From the NCBI GenBank assembly GCA_015665275.1, contig JADFAL010000084.1:1-50360 (forward strand): a DNA stretch of 50,360 bases. Reading direction: 5' to 3'. This DNA is from Flavobacteriales bacterium (GTDB lineage: Bacteria > Bacteroidota > Bacteroidia > Flavobacteriales_D > Crocinitomicaceae). Under the pieces are notes generated by a model, which was given only the letters and a program-made list of their open reading frames with translations, was not told the DNA's origin and made no database searches. The position numbers were made by a program, and so were the translations under genes. Of this stretch, positions 41,872 through 49,853 are shown in pieces; the stretch's first letter is position 1, and every line of letters begins with the position of its first letter.

Positions 41872-44550
41872 TCAATCAAATCCGATCTCAAATTCTTCTT
41901 CGCCAGGTTTCTCTATTTTTTCTCCACTTTCACGAATGAACTTGCGAAACTTCCCATCTTTTTTAGGCTTTGTTTCGTTGATAATCTCGTCGTTCTTCTC
42001 GGTAGGATTGATAATCACCTCAATCTTCTCGTGCTCAAACTTCTCCTGCACGTACTCTTGAACTGTAGAATCGTTCTTAAACAAACCGAATTCTGATTTA
42101 AACATAGATCTTGCATTCGAGATTTCTTTCTGTCGTTGCTCTTTCTTATAGGTCTTGCTTGCCTCCGCATCCCATTCAAAACTAGGGTCGTACAAATCGC
42201 CGTACATACGCATGAACACGTGTTTTCCAGTGCCATCATCTCTAATTTCTCCGAATTCACTTGTTTTCGCCTGTTTCAAGTCACGGAATCGGAAACCAAA
42301 ACGATAATCGATTTGATTCGTGAATGTATGCTTTCCAGAGATTTCCATTTCCAATGCGGAGGATTTCACTGACATGCTCGGCATTACAATCACGCCGTTG
42401 CGAATGACCAAAGTATTCTCTAGTCGGTCAAATTTCAAATCGAGTAATTTATTCTCAAACATTTTGATGTTCTCCTTGCCAATCGCCAATCGAGCAGAGG
42501 CCATTTCGTTCAAACTTTGCGTGATTTCTTTGAATGCCTGAACGTTTTTCAAGCGTCCGTCTTCAATCGTAATTCCTGCCGTCGCTTCAACGGAATTCAT
42601 TATGATTCCGCTGCGCAAATCAAACGGTGCACTGAATTCCAAACTAACCTTCGCTGTTCCGGTAATGTTTCGGCTTTTGATGACATCTTGCTCGAAATTG
42701 TCCCATTCTTTGAAGAGTTTTTGAAAGGAAATATTGTTCGATACTATGTGACTCGAAATATAGAATATCTCTGGTCTATCTTCTGAAATTTTCACCCATC
42801 CAGATGCGTCTGCTCCTCCGTTTGACACATTCACTTTCGGGAAATGAATCACGCGGTCTTTGATCTTCATATTTCCGCGTAAATTCAAGAAGTCGTGTTT
42901 GTCGTAGCGTAATTTCTTCACGTCGAGATATGCCTTTCCTTCAATATCGGCTGGCAACACATAAACCCGTCCGTGCTGCATTTTGTCTTCTTTAGAATCC
43001 GACCCTAAATCCTCCAGGATAATTCTATCGCTTTGAATATCAACATCTGCCACGAGGTTCCCCGTCTTTGCAAAATACTTCGAAACTCCTTTAAACATGC
43101 CGTCAATGGCAAAATCCGATGATCCAATCTTGAGTGTAATTTTATCCAATCCAATACGATCGTTTCTCAGGAAAACCCGGCCTTCAATATCTCGATAAAT
43201 GCGTTTGTCTTCCACAAGTTGCGCCTTCACCTTATTGAATACCACTTGCCCTTCGCATTTCTTGATCTCATAGGTCTTACTCTCATCCAACTGTACATGC
43301 GTTTTCACAGCAAATTGCGAAGCGACATCGACGGTGCCCTTCAGTTGCTCGAATTGGGTCAGTTTGAAAAGCGATCGCACCACGGATAAATTCAGTAATC
43401 CGACGCCATTCCCCTGAAATAGAGGCGCCGCAAATTCGGTGATTTTCAAGTTTGCTTTGAAAGGTCCGCCTTGGGTTTGGAAGCCGATATTCTTGAGCGT
43501 GACGAATTCCTTATCTGGACCGCCAACGTTGGAATACGCTCCTTCCAGTGAAAGGTCTCGTAGTGAAATCCCGCTATTTGGATCCCGAAGCGTTCCTTTC
43601 TCCACGCCAAAATCACAAGTAATTTCTACGGGGGTCGTTGCTTCGTTTTTACCATCAACATTCAGTTCAAACAATAGGGTTCCCTTACCAGAAAACGCCT
43701 TGATGTCTTTGGTTTCTTCAATTGCCAAATTATTTGCTGCATCCTCAATCCCAATGTCTTTTCCGGAAAGTTGGAAGTTGAACCCAACTGTATCTACTTT
43801 TCCTTCAAAATGGAAGGGTAAATTAGCGACGGAAATAGTAGACTTCGGAATTACGACAGTTCCATCTTTCGTGTTGACTTTCACACCAACTCCCAATTTC
43901 GCGGGTTTGTTTGATACCAGCGTTAGATTCCCACTTTTGGCAGCGATAATCTTCAAATCACTTTTAGCCGAGGCGGTGAAAACGTCTTTACTGAGGTTTC
44001 CTTCTAGCGACATTTTCTTGATGTATGTCCGGTACTCTTGAGCCGTAGCCTCGTTGATATAATTGAAACGAAAATTCTTGAATTGTACATCTTTGAGTTT
44101 GAAATCAAACGATTCACTCTCTCCGGATTCTTCCGGTTCTTTGAAGATATCGTAATTGTTATTCCCGGTAGAATCGACCTGTAAGTTCAGCACTCCTGGA
44201 TGAATTTCGAGGCTTTTCACTTTGTATTTTTCTCGCCATACATCGAACGGATTTACTTTGAGTCGAATTAAATCGGTATACAACAGGGTATCTCTGGAAG
44301 TAGCTCCTTCACGCGGGTCTTGGACGTACACGTTCTTAAAATCGATGGACAAATTGGGAAAAGTACTCCAGAAAGTCAATTCAACTTCCGACACTTTCAC
44401 CTCGGCTTTCAGGCGCTTGTTGGCTTCATCAATAGCGGCCTGACAGATATCGTCTTTGTAGATATACAAAAGCAATGATATCAACAGGAAAAGCGAAAGT
44501 ATGCTCCCGAAGAACCACTTTGCAATTTTTATAATACGCTTTTTCCGCAT
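41872..44550 (-). CDS. AsmA family protein
   Basis: 892 residues. A basic start and one membrane segment (about 13-31) anchor it in the inner membrane, followed by the AsmA opening pattern: INK/DEANKRLKAEVKVSEVELTFWSTFPNLSIDFKNVYVQD. The long periplasmic part is beta-rich and repetitive, and the AsmA C-terminal region appears near 600-790 (ATAGITIEDGRLKNVQAFKEI, FDRLENTLVIRNGVIVMPSMSV, DYRFGFRFRDL). Members of this superfamily (AsmA, TamB, YhdP) form grooves that move phospholipids between membranes; that role here is inference from family. The C-terminal 100 residues are charged and probably disordered. A -7-like element lies four bases before the start. Confidence 0.92.
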   Translation of the reverse strand: MRKKRIIKIAKWFFGSILSLFLLISLLLYIYKDDICQAAIDEANKRLKAEVKVSEVELTFWSTFPNLSIDFKNVYVQDPREGATSRDTLLYTDLIRLKVNPFDVWREKYKVKSLEIHPGVLNLQVDSTGNNNYDIFKEPEESGESESFDFKLKDVQFKNFRFNYINEATAQEYRTYIKKMSLEGNLSKDVFTASAKSDLKIIAAKSGNLTLVSNKPAKLGVGVKVNTKDGTVVIPKSTISVANLPFHFEGKVDTVGFNFQLSGKDIGIEDAANNLAIEETKDIKAFSGKGTLLFELNVDGKNEATTPVEITCDFGVEKGTLRDPNSGISLRDLSLEGAYSNVGGPDKEFVTLKNIGFQTQGGPFKANLKITEFAAPLFQGNGVGLLNLSVVRSLFKLTQFEQLKGTVDVASQFAVKTHVQLDESKTYEIKKCEGQVVFNKVKAQLVEDKRIYRDIEGRVFLRNDRIGLDKITLKIGSSDFAIDGMFKGVSKYFAKTGNLVADVDIQSDRIILEDLGSDSKEDKMQHGRVYVLPADIEGKAYLDVKKLRYDKHDFLNLRGNMKIKDRVIHFPKVNVSNGGADASGWVKISEDRPEIFYISSHIVSNNISFQKLFKEWDNFEQDVIKSRNITGTAKVSLEFSAPFDLRSGIIMNSVEATAGITIEDGRLKNVQAFKEITQSLNEMASARLAIGKENIKMFENKLLDLKFDRLENTLVIRNGVIVMPSMSVKSSALEMEISGKHTFTNQIDYRFGFRFRDLKQAKTSEFGEIRDDGTGKHVFMRMYGDLYDPSFEWDAEASKTYKKEQRQKEISNARSMFKSEFGLFKNDSTVQEYVQEKFEHEKIEVIINPTEKNDEIINETKPKKDGKFRKFIRESGEKIEKPGEEEFEIGFD

Positions 44551-44554
44551 GGTT

Positions 44555-44562
44555 TAAAATTA
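44555..44562 (-). promoter_or_regulatory. -7-like element four bases before a start codon
   Basis: TAATTTTA on the minus strand, then AACC, then the ATG of the AsmA-like gene at 44550. The last base departs from TAnnTTTG. Confidence 0.35.
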
Positions 44563-44747
44563 TGGCGAAAAAGTCAAGCCCTTACCGCGATGTACTCTAC
44601 TTATCAACGCGAAATTGTTGGGATTTGGTATGTCAACCCAAGGAAAATCAAGGACTTTAACATTTTATGTAGTCATGCAGCGTTTTCGAAACTTTCGGTA
44701 TCTATCTAAATAAGGAAAGAGAAAAAAGACGCTTTTATCATAAATCG

Positions 44748-44789
44748 CCGGGCACCGAATTGCTAAATATTGGAGGCCCGGTTTTTTTT
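44748..44789 (+). terminator. Terminator-like hairpin pointing away from both neighbours
   Basis: CCGGGC and GCCCGG form a 6-pair stem with a 22-base loop and are followed by eight T on the plus strand. Both flanking genes are on the minus strand. The minus-strand transcript of 44791-45525 would meet the same stem without a T tract. The 240-base gap holds no convincing open reading frame. Confidence 0.55.
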
Positions 44790-44790
44790 G

Positions 44791-45525
44791 TCATGTAAAC
44801 GAATAAATGAGCAGACAGAGCAATCCAGCCGCTATAAACACCGTCGAAACAATGAAGCCCAAGTAGGCGCCTCCTAGTAGGTAACGCACAATCAAGTATG
44901 CGATAATGACTACCACAAAAATGAATACGAAAAGAAGGAAGCCGAGAATGCCGGCTATAAATCCGTTTCCACTGAAAACCAGCGAGTAAAACAACTCTTC
45001 CATAATCCAAAAGCCAAAGAAGGACAACAAGGCTCCAATAAGAATGTAGCCACCAATTCCTAGCAACACATACCCCAGATACAGAAAGCCTTCACCGAAA
45101 GATTCATTGGAAACTCGCGATGCTTTCTTCTTTTGCTTGGGTATTTTAAGTGCGTACTTCCTAGATTTCTTCATGAAAAAAGATCGCGCCTCCTGCTTAA
45201 TGTCGATGGATTTTCGAAGTTTCTTCTCCCTTTGACTTTTATTTACTTCGCGGGCTGAGGCTCTCGAAGCCCGCCCTTCTCGTTTCTCAAAACGTACATC
45301 GAACTCGGCCGAAATTTCATTCGTTTCTGCCATTTCTCCTTCACCAATATCTTCATGAAGATCCTGCATCTCGACTCCGCTTGACACTTGTCTCTCGCTC
45401 TCACTCTCAGCTTGCACGCGATAATTCTTCTTCCATTCAATATGAAATCCGGGACGATGCACGCGCTTCGTTACAGTGCAACTGAACAAGAATAAAAAGA
45501 GGAAAATAGTAGCTACTTTATACAT
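44791..45525 (-). CDS. Multi-pass lipoprotein of unknown function
   Basis: 244 residues from the ATG at 45525, which gives a lipoprotein signal (FLFSC, about Cys16); a start ten codons earlier is less likely. After the signal comes a highly charged region (about 20-140) with Glu/Arg/Ser/Lys runs, then three or four hydrophobic segments (about 145-243: GYVLLGIGGYILIGALLSFF, FIAGILGFLLFVFIFVVVII, LGFIVSTVFIAAGLLCLLI). A lipidated N-terminus combined with a C-terminal membrane domain is common in Bacteroidota proteins of unknown role. The charged part contains a REP-like core in its DNA near 45367. No named family is recognised. Confidence 0.7.
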   Translation of the reverse strand: MYKVATIFLFLFLFSCTVTKRVHRPGFHIEWKKNYRVQAESESERQVSSGVEMQDLHEDIGEGEMAETNEISAEFDVRFEKREGRASRASAREVNKSQREKKLRKSIDIKQEARSFFMKKSRKYALKIPKQKKKASRVSNESFGEGFLYLGYVLLGIGGYILIGALLSFFGFWIMEELFYSLVFSGNGFIAGILGFLLFVFIFVVVIIAYLIVRYLLGGAYLGFIVSTVFIAAGLLCLLIYSFT

Positions 45526-45659
45526 GAGCGTTAACAAGAAATTTACAACTTCCATGCCACAATTCTAACTCTAGTTCTAACATCAACATAGGGGTATTGT
45601 CTCTGATAAACCAAATCAAGTCCGAAAAAAAGTCCGAAGAATTACAGCCACATTCTGAG

Positions 45660-45667
45660 TAACTTCG
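45660..45667 (+). promoter_or_regulatory. -7-like element four bases before a GTG start
   Basis: TAACTTCG has one change from TAnnTTTG and is followed by CGGT and the GTG at 45672. Confidence 0.3.
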
Positions 45668-45671
45668 CGGT

Positions 45672-46229
45672 GTGAAAGTCATTCGATTATCTGACGTTAT
45701 CGTTAAGTCCTGGTCGGGAGGAACAACTGCCGAGCTACTCATTTATCCGGAAGGAAGTTCATTCGCCGCTGGCAATTTTGAACTTCGAATAAGTCTGGCG
45801 ACCGTTGCTCAGGAAACGTCTGTATTTACCCCATTACCTGGTACAAATCGAACGCTTCTTGTGTTAAAAGGCACGCAACTTTTGAAGCATCGAGGCCATC
45901 ATACCGCAGATTTGAAACCCTTAGAACAAGATACATTCTCCGGCGACTGGACCACTCAATGCTCAGGAACAGCGACCAACTTCAATGTGATGACACATTC
46001 TGATAAAGTGGCGAAAGTTGAGGTGGTCGACCTAGGACATGGAAATTCGTTACAATCCCATACGTCGGCTACGGTTCAGTTCCTATATCTCTTGGAAGGA
46101 ACGCTCATTGCAGGGCAGCAAACCATCATTTCTGAAGAGGGAATTGTATTCAATAAGGAAACGGAAATCAGAGCGAAAGAAAATGCGCGAATGGTGTTGG
46201 TAAGCTATCGGTTCAAATCCAATTCCTAA
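45672..46229 (+). CDS. HutD/Ves family bicupin
   Basis: 185 residues from a GTG start at 45672. The pattern matches the HutD/Ves family: WSGGTTAELLIYPEG at about 14, FELRISLATVAQETSVFTPLPGTNRTLLVLKG (about 36-67, the signature run), then a weaker second cupin half with LYLLEGTLIAG. HutD is linked in some bacteria to histidine utilisation and Ves to cold response, but the activity is not established. No hut genes are nearby, so the context gives no pathway. It is monocistronic, divergent from the lipoprotein gene. Confidence 0.85.
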   Translation: MKVIRLSDVIVKSWSGGTTAELLIYPEGSSFAAGNFELRISLATVAQETSVFTPLPGTNRTLLVLKGTQLLKHRGHHTADLKPLEQDTFSGDWTTQCSGTATNFNVMTHSDKVAKVEVVDLGHGNSLQSHTSATVQFLYLLEGTLIAGQQTIISEEGIVFNKETEIRAKENARMVLVSYRFKSNS

Positions 46230-46289
46230 ATTCTAGATATTTCCTAGTGGTATCCTTTTGAAACGCCTGCTATTTCGTCAATTTCTTAT

Positions 46290-46297
46290 TATCTTTG
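46290..46297 (+). promoter_or_regulatory. -7 promoter element
   Basis: TATCTTTG is a perfect match to TAnnTTTG, 22 bases before the ATG at 46320, and drives the kinase-DUF349-membrane protein operon. TTTTG at 46256 is too far upstream to be its usual -33 element. Confidence 0.55.
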
Positions 46298-46319
46298 CCG
46301 CTGGATTTAAAACAACGAA

Positions 46320-47249
46320 ATGAGTTTATTAACAGTAGGATCAGTTGCCTTTGATGCCATTGAGACACCGTTTGGGAAAACAGACAAAATCATTGGTGGT
46401 GCTGGCACGTATATCGCGCTTGCCGCTTCTTTTTATAAAAACGAACAAAACATTGTTTCCGTAGTTGGAGAAGATTTCCCGGAAGAAATGTTGCAGCAAT
46501 TGCGCAATCGTAATGTGAATCTTGACGGATTGCAGATCAAGCAAGGGGAAAAAACCTTCTTCTGGTCGGGTCGTTACCACAACGATATGAACTCGCGTGA
46601 TACTTTGGTTACCGAATTGAACGTATTGGAGCATTTCGATCCTAAGGTTCCAGAATCGTACCAAGGAAGCGACTACCTAATGTTAGGAAACTTGAGTCCT
46701 CAGGTGCAGCGCCAAGTAATTGAGCGTTTGACCGTTCGTCCAAAGTTAATAGCGATGGACACGATGAACTTCTGGATGGACATCGCGATGGATGATTTGA
46801 AAGAAACCATGAAGTTGATTGATGTTTTGATCATCAACGATGAAGAGGCACGTCAACTTTCAGGTGAATACTCATTGGTGAAAGCATCCAAGGTAATCCG
46901 TGATATGGGACCTAAATTCCTGATCATCAAAAAGGGGGAACACGGAGCTTTGTTGTTCCACGGAGACAAAATGTTCTTTGCTCCGGCGCTTCCATTGGAA
47001 GAAGTTTTCGATCCAACTGGAGCGGGAGATACTTTCGCTGGAGGATTTATGGGGTACATCGCTAGTACAAATGATACCTCATTCGACAATATGAAACGTG
47101 CGATCATCAACGGATCTGCTTTGGCTTCTTTCTGTGTAGAGGAGTTTGGAACGCAGCGCTTGATGACGATCACAAATACAGACTTAGAAGAACGCATTTC
47201 TGAATTCGTTGCATTGACGAATTTCGAGATGGAGCAAGTAATTGGATAG
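46320..47249 (+). CDS. PfkB family carbohydrate kinase
   Basis: 309 residues, normal for PfkB/ribokinase members. It has the N-terminal glycine pair (IIGGAGTYIALAAS) of the substrate site, a lid segment, VLIINDEEARQL at about 169 and the C-terminal PfkB signature DPTGAGDTFAGGFMG with the catalytic Asp237 and the anion hole GAGD. It phosphorylates a sugar, nucleoside or related alcohol with ATP; the exact substrate is not clear. The next gene starts three bases after the stop, so it is the first gene of an operon with a DUF349 protein and a membrane protein. Confidence 0.93.
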   Translation: MSLLTVGSVAFDAIETPFGKTDKIIGGAGTYIALAASFYKNEQNIVSVVGEDFPEEMLQQLRNRNVNLDGLQIKQGEKTFFWSGRYHNDMNSRDTLVTELNVLEHFDPKVPESYQGSDYLMLGNLSPQVQRQVIERLTVRPKLIAMDTMNFWMDIAMDDLKETMKLIDVLIINDEEARQLSGEYSLVKASKVIRDMGPKFLIIKKGEHGALLFHGDKMFFAPALPLEEVFDPTGAGDTFAGGFMGYIASTNDTSFDNMKRAIINGSALASFCVEEFGTQRLMTITNTDLEERISEFVALTNFEMEQVIG

Positions 47250-47252
47250 GCC

Positions 47253-48962
47253 ATGGAAAGCACTGAATTTATTGAACGTTTAAAGGAACTTGCGGCTAAC
47301 GAAGATGTTATGTCCGTTAGTCAGGAAGTGAACGAGCTTCGCTCTAAATTCGCAGATTACATTCTGGAAGAAGAGCGCAAAGCACAAGTTGCAAAACTAG
47401 AAGCGGAGGAAAAAGGCGAAGAAGTTCCTGAAACAGAAAACGACTTTGGCAAAGAAGCCTTTTACGAAATCTACGATGCCTATAAGGTGGCGCGCAAAGC
47501 TGCTGTAGACGCATTGAGAGCTGTTGAAGAAAGCAATTTGCAGCAAAAACGCGGATTGATCGCGAAACTGAAAGATGTTGTTCAGAACGAAGAAAATATC
47601 GGTGCTGCCTTTGCCTCATTTAAAGAGGTACAAGAAGAATGGAAAACGATTGGAGATATTCCTCGCGACAAGCGGAACGACATACAGACGGAGTATTCTA
47701 AGTTGATTGAAGATTTCTTCTACAACATCAAGATTTATAAAGAACTCAAAGACCACGATTTCAACCGAAACCTTCAATTGAAGGTGGAACTCATTGACAA
47801 GTTGAAGAAAATGGTGGAGGTGAAGAGCATCAAGGAGTTAGAAACTCAACTGAAAGCACTTCAGAACGATTGGGAAGATATTGGTCCGGTTCCAAACGAG
47901 AAATGGGAGGAATTGAAAGACCTTTATTGGACGGAAGTGCGTTCTATTTACGATCGCATCAACCGTTTTTACGACGATCGCCGTTCTGAGCAACAAGAAA
48001 ACCTGAAGAAAAAACAGGCAATTATTGATGCCTTAACTCCTGAATTGGAAGGAATCGAGAATTTGAACACGGTAAAAGATTGGGACGATAAAACATCCTT
48101 GGTTCTTGATTCCCAGAAGCAGTGGAAAGCGATTGGCTTTGGTCCGAAGAAAGAAAACGACAAAATCTGGAAGGAGTTCCGTGCCTTGTGTGATCGTTTC
48201 TTCGAAGCGAAAAAAGGATTCTTCAAGGATGCCAATGCTGCATTTGATGCCGTTGCCGAGAAAAAACAACAATTAATTGATAAAGTAGAGTCACTCAAAG
48301 ATTCTACCGATTGGAAAGATACTTCAACCCAAATTATTCATTTGCAGAAAGAATGGAAAAAATTGGGGCACGCTGGACGTCGCAATGAACAGAAACTTTG
48401 GAAAGCATTCCGTGGCGCCTGTGATCAATTCTTCTCAGCACGACAAGCACATTTCGAAGAGAAAGACAAACAGTTTGAGGTGAATCAAAAGGCGAAAGAA
48501 GCACTTTTGGAAACGATTGAAGCATACAAATTGCCAGAGTCGAAAGAAGAAGCGTTAAGCCAATTGAAGACATTTTCAAAAGAATTCAATGAAGTTGGCC
48601 ATGTACCAATGAAGGTGAAAGATGCGATCTACAATCGATTCAAGAAGATCATGGATACGCATTACGGAGCCATGAAAATGGAAGGAGCGGAAAAAGAAAA
48701 AGTATTGTTCGAGGCAGAAATCGAAACAATTGCTGCCGCGCCGAATGCTTCTCGTCAGTTCCAGTATTTACGCAACGATATTCGTCAGCTAATTGATCGT
48801 GAGAAAAAGGAAATCAATCTTTTGGAAAACAACCTTGGTTTCTTCTCAAGCAACAGTAAAGGAGCAGAAGCACTTCGCAAAGATGTAGAGAAGAAAATTG
48901 ATCGTGCGAATCAAAAAATCGATGGATTAAAACGCAAACTTAAAGCGATTCCGAATGAATAG
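47253..48962 (+). CDS. DUF349 repeat protein
   Basis: 569 residues, almost wholly helical and highly charged. It has about five repeats of 70-75 residues from about 90 to 470, each with a W-K/E-x-I/L-G motif (EEWKTIGDIP, NDWEDIGPVP, KQWKAIGFGP, KEWKKLGHAG, KEFNEVGHVP) followed by a phenylalanine-rich helix (FFYNIK, FFEAKK, FFSARQ). This is the DUF349 family, which is conserved in Bacteroidota and Actinobacteria and has no settled function. The N-terminal 80 residues are acidic. It is translated three bases after the kinase and overlaps the next gene by eight bases. Confidence 0.93.
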   Translation: MESTEFIERLKELAANEDVMSVSQEVNELRSKFADYILEEERKAQVAKLEAEEKGEEVPETENDFGKEAFYEIYDAYKVARKAAVDALRAVEESNLQQKRGLIAKLKDVVQNEENIGAAFASFKEVQEEWKTIGDIPRDKRNDIQTEYSKLIEDFFYNIKIYKELKDHDFNRNLQLKVELIDKLKKMVEVKSIKELETQLKALQNDWEDIGPVPNEKWEELKDLYWTEVRSIYDRINRFYDDRRSEQQENLKKKQAIIDALTPELEGIENLNTVKDWDDKTSLVLDSQKQWKAIGFGPKKENDKIWKEFRALCDRFFEAKKGFFKDANAAFDAVAEKKQQLIDKVESLKDSTDWKDTSTQIIHLQKEWKKLGHAGRRNEQKLWKAFRGACDQFFSARQAHFEEKDKQFEVNQKAKEALLETIEAYKLPESKEEALSQLKTFSKEFNEVGHVPMKVKDAIYNRFKKIMDTHYGAMKMEGAEKEKVLFEAEIETIAAAPNASRQFQYLRNDIRQLIDREKKEINLLENNLGFFSSNSKGAEALRKDVEKKIDRANQKIDGLKRKLKAIPNE

Positions 48963-49614
48963 ATTTATCAATGCCGTCTTATTGTTTTTTACGCTCATTA
49001 CTGCTTTCGCAGCGATTTATGTCGGCTTTGATTTACCCTTTGGAATTCTCAAAACTACTGGCTCGGAAATCCCCTATATAGATTATGTTTTCCATGGACT
49101 AGGTTTGTTCCTCTTCCTCATCATTTTTCGTCGTTCTTACCAGCGCTGGATGGCAATTCGAATAGTAAGTCGTAAAGAGAAATTCAAATGGAATCAGCCG
49201 GTGAGTAAGGAGCGTAAGGTGCGCATCATCATTTATAACCTCTTGGAATTTTTCGTGTATGTATTTGCAGCATGCGCGATTTATTGGCTTACCGATCGTG
49301 CCTGGGCTCCGGTGGTTGCTTTGCTTTTCGCTGCTTTAGATAACTTAATTCTATCCGCCCTCAACAAAACCTACCGCGTAGGATTGACATCGAAAGCTAT
49401 TATCGTTGCAGATCGTGAAGTGGTAGTGCTTTATTTCACTGGATTAAGAAAGGTAAGTGTGCACCAACAAACGGTATATTTCGATTACATCAAAGACCTC
49501 CAATTATCCTTTCCAACGAATTGTCTCCCGGCAGATCAACAGTCGGAGTTTTTCGATACGCTAGAACAGCAAGTCGATCGTGATAAGGTATATTTCTCAA
49601 AGACGGATAAGTAG
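48955..49614 (+). CDS. Integral membrane protein of unknown function
   Basis: 219 residues. Four membrane segments can be seen: about 7-27, 45-61, 89-107 and 114-132. The last 80 residues (about 135-219) are soluble with a PH-like strand pattern (GLTSKAIIVADREVVVLYFTGLRKVSVHQQTVYFDYI). I do not recognise a named family. The gene overlaps the DUF349 gene by eight bases, so it is translationally coupled to it and to the kinase. The first methionine gives a good signal-anchor start. Confidence 0.75.
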   Translation: MNRFINAVLLFFTLITAFAAIYVGFDLPFGILKTTGSEIPYIDYVFHGLGLFLFLIIFRRSYQRWMAIRIVSRKEKFKWNQPVSKERKVRIIIYNLLEFFVYVFAACAIYWLTDRAWAPVVALLFAALDNLILSALNKTYRVGLTSKAIIVADREVVVLYFTGLRKVSVHQQTVYFDYIKDLQLSFPTNCLPADQQSEFFDTLEQQVDRDKVYFSKTDK

Positions 49615-49636
49615 ACTTTAGACAAAAGACTGAAAA

Positions 49637-49671
49637 AGACGCTAGACACTAGAGACTAGAGACTAGACTTT
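49637..49671. repeat. Seven-base tandem repeat, intergenic
   Basis: Five units: AGACGCT, AGACACT, AGAGACT, AGAGACT, AGACTTT. The rest of the 239-base gap (49615-49853) is AT-rich and holds no gene. Confidence 0.65.
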
Positions 49672-49841
49672 TTACAGTTTAAGATGTATGATAGAAGGTT
49701 GCAAATGCAGATCTCTTAGAACTTTCAACCTTTGATCTTTTCCCTTTACATTCTATTTATTGCGAGAATCCCAGCTATCGAAAAGTTTAAATGCGATGCA
49801 GTCTTGAGTCCATTAGCGAAGCAATATAATGCCTTTTTACG

Positions 49842-49849
49842 TATCTTCT
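49842..49849 (+). promoter_or_regulatory. -7-like element four bases before a start codon
   Basis: TATCTTCT followed by CTCC and the ATG at 49854. Two positions depart from TAnnTTTG. Confidence 0.3.
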
Positions 49850-49853
49850 CTCC

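Noticed and set aside
43439-44041. A 200-codon open frame on the plus strand inside the AsmA-like gene.
   Set aside because: It lies wholly antisense to a clear gene, has serine/proline/phenylalanine-rich composition typical of a mirrored frame, and shows no domain.
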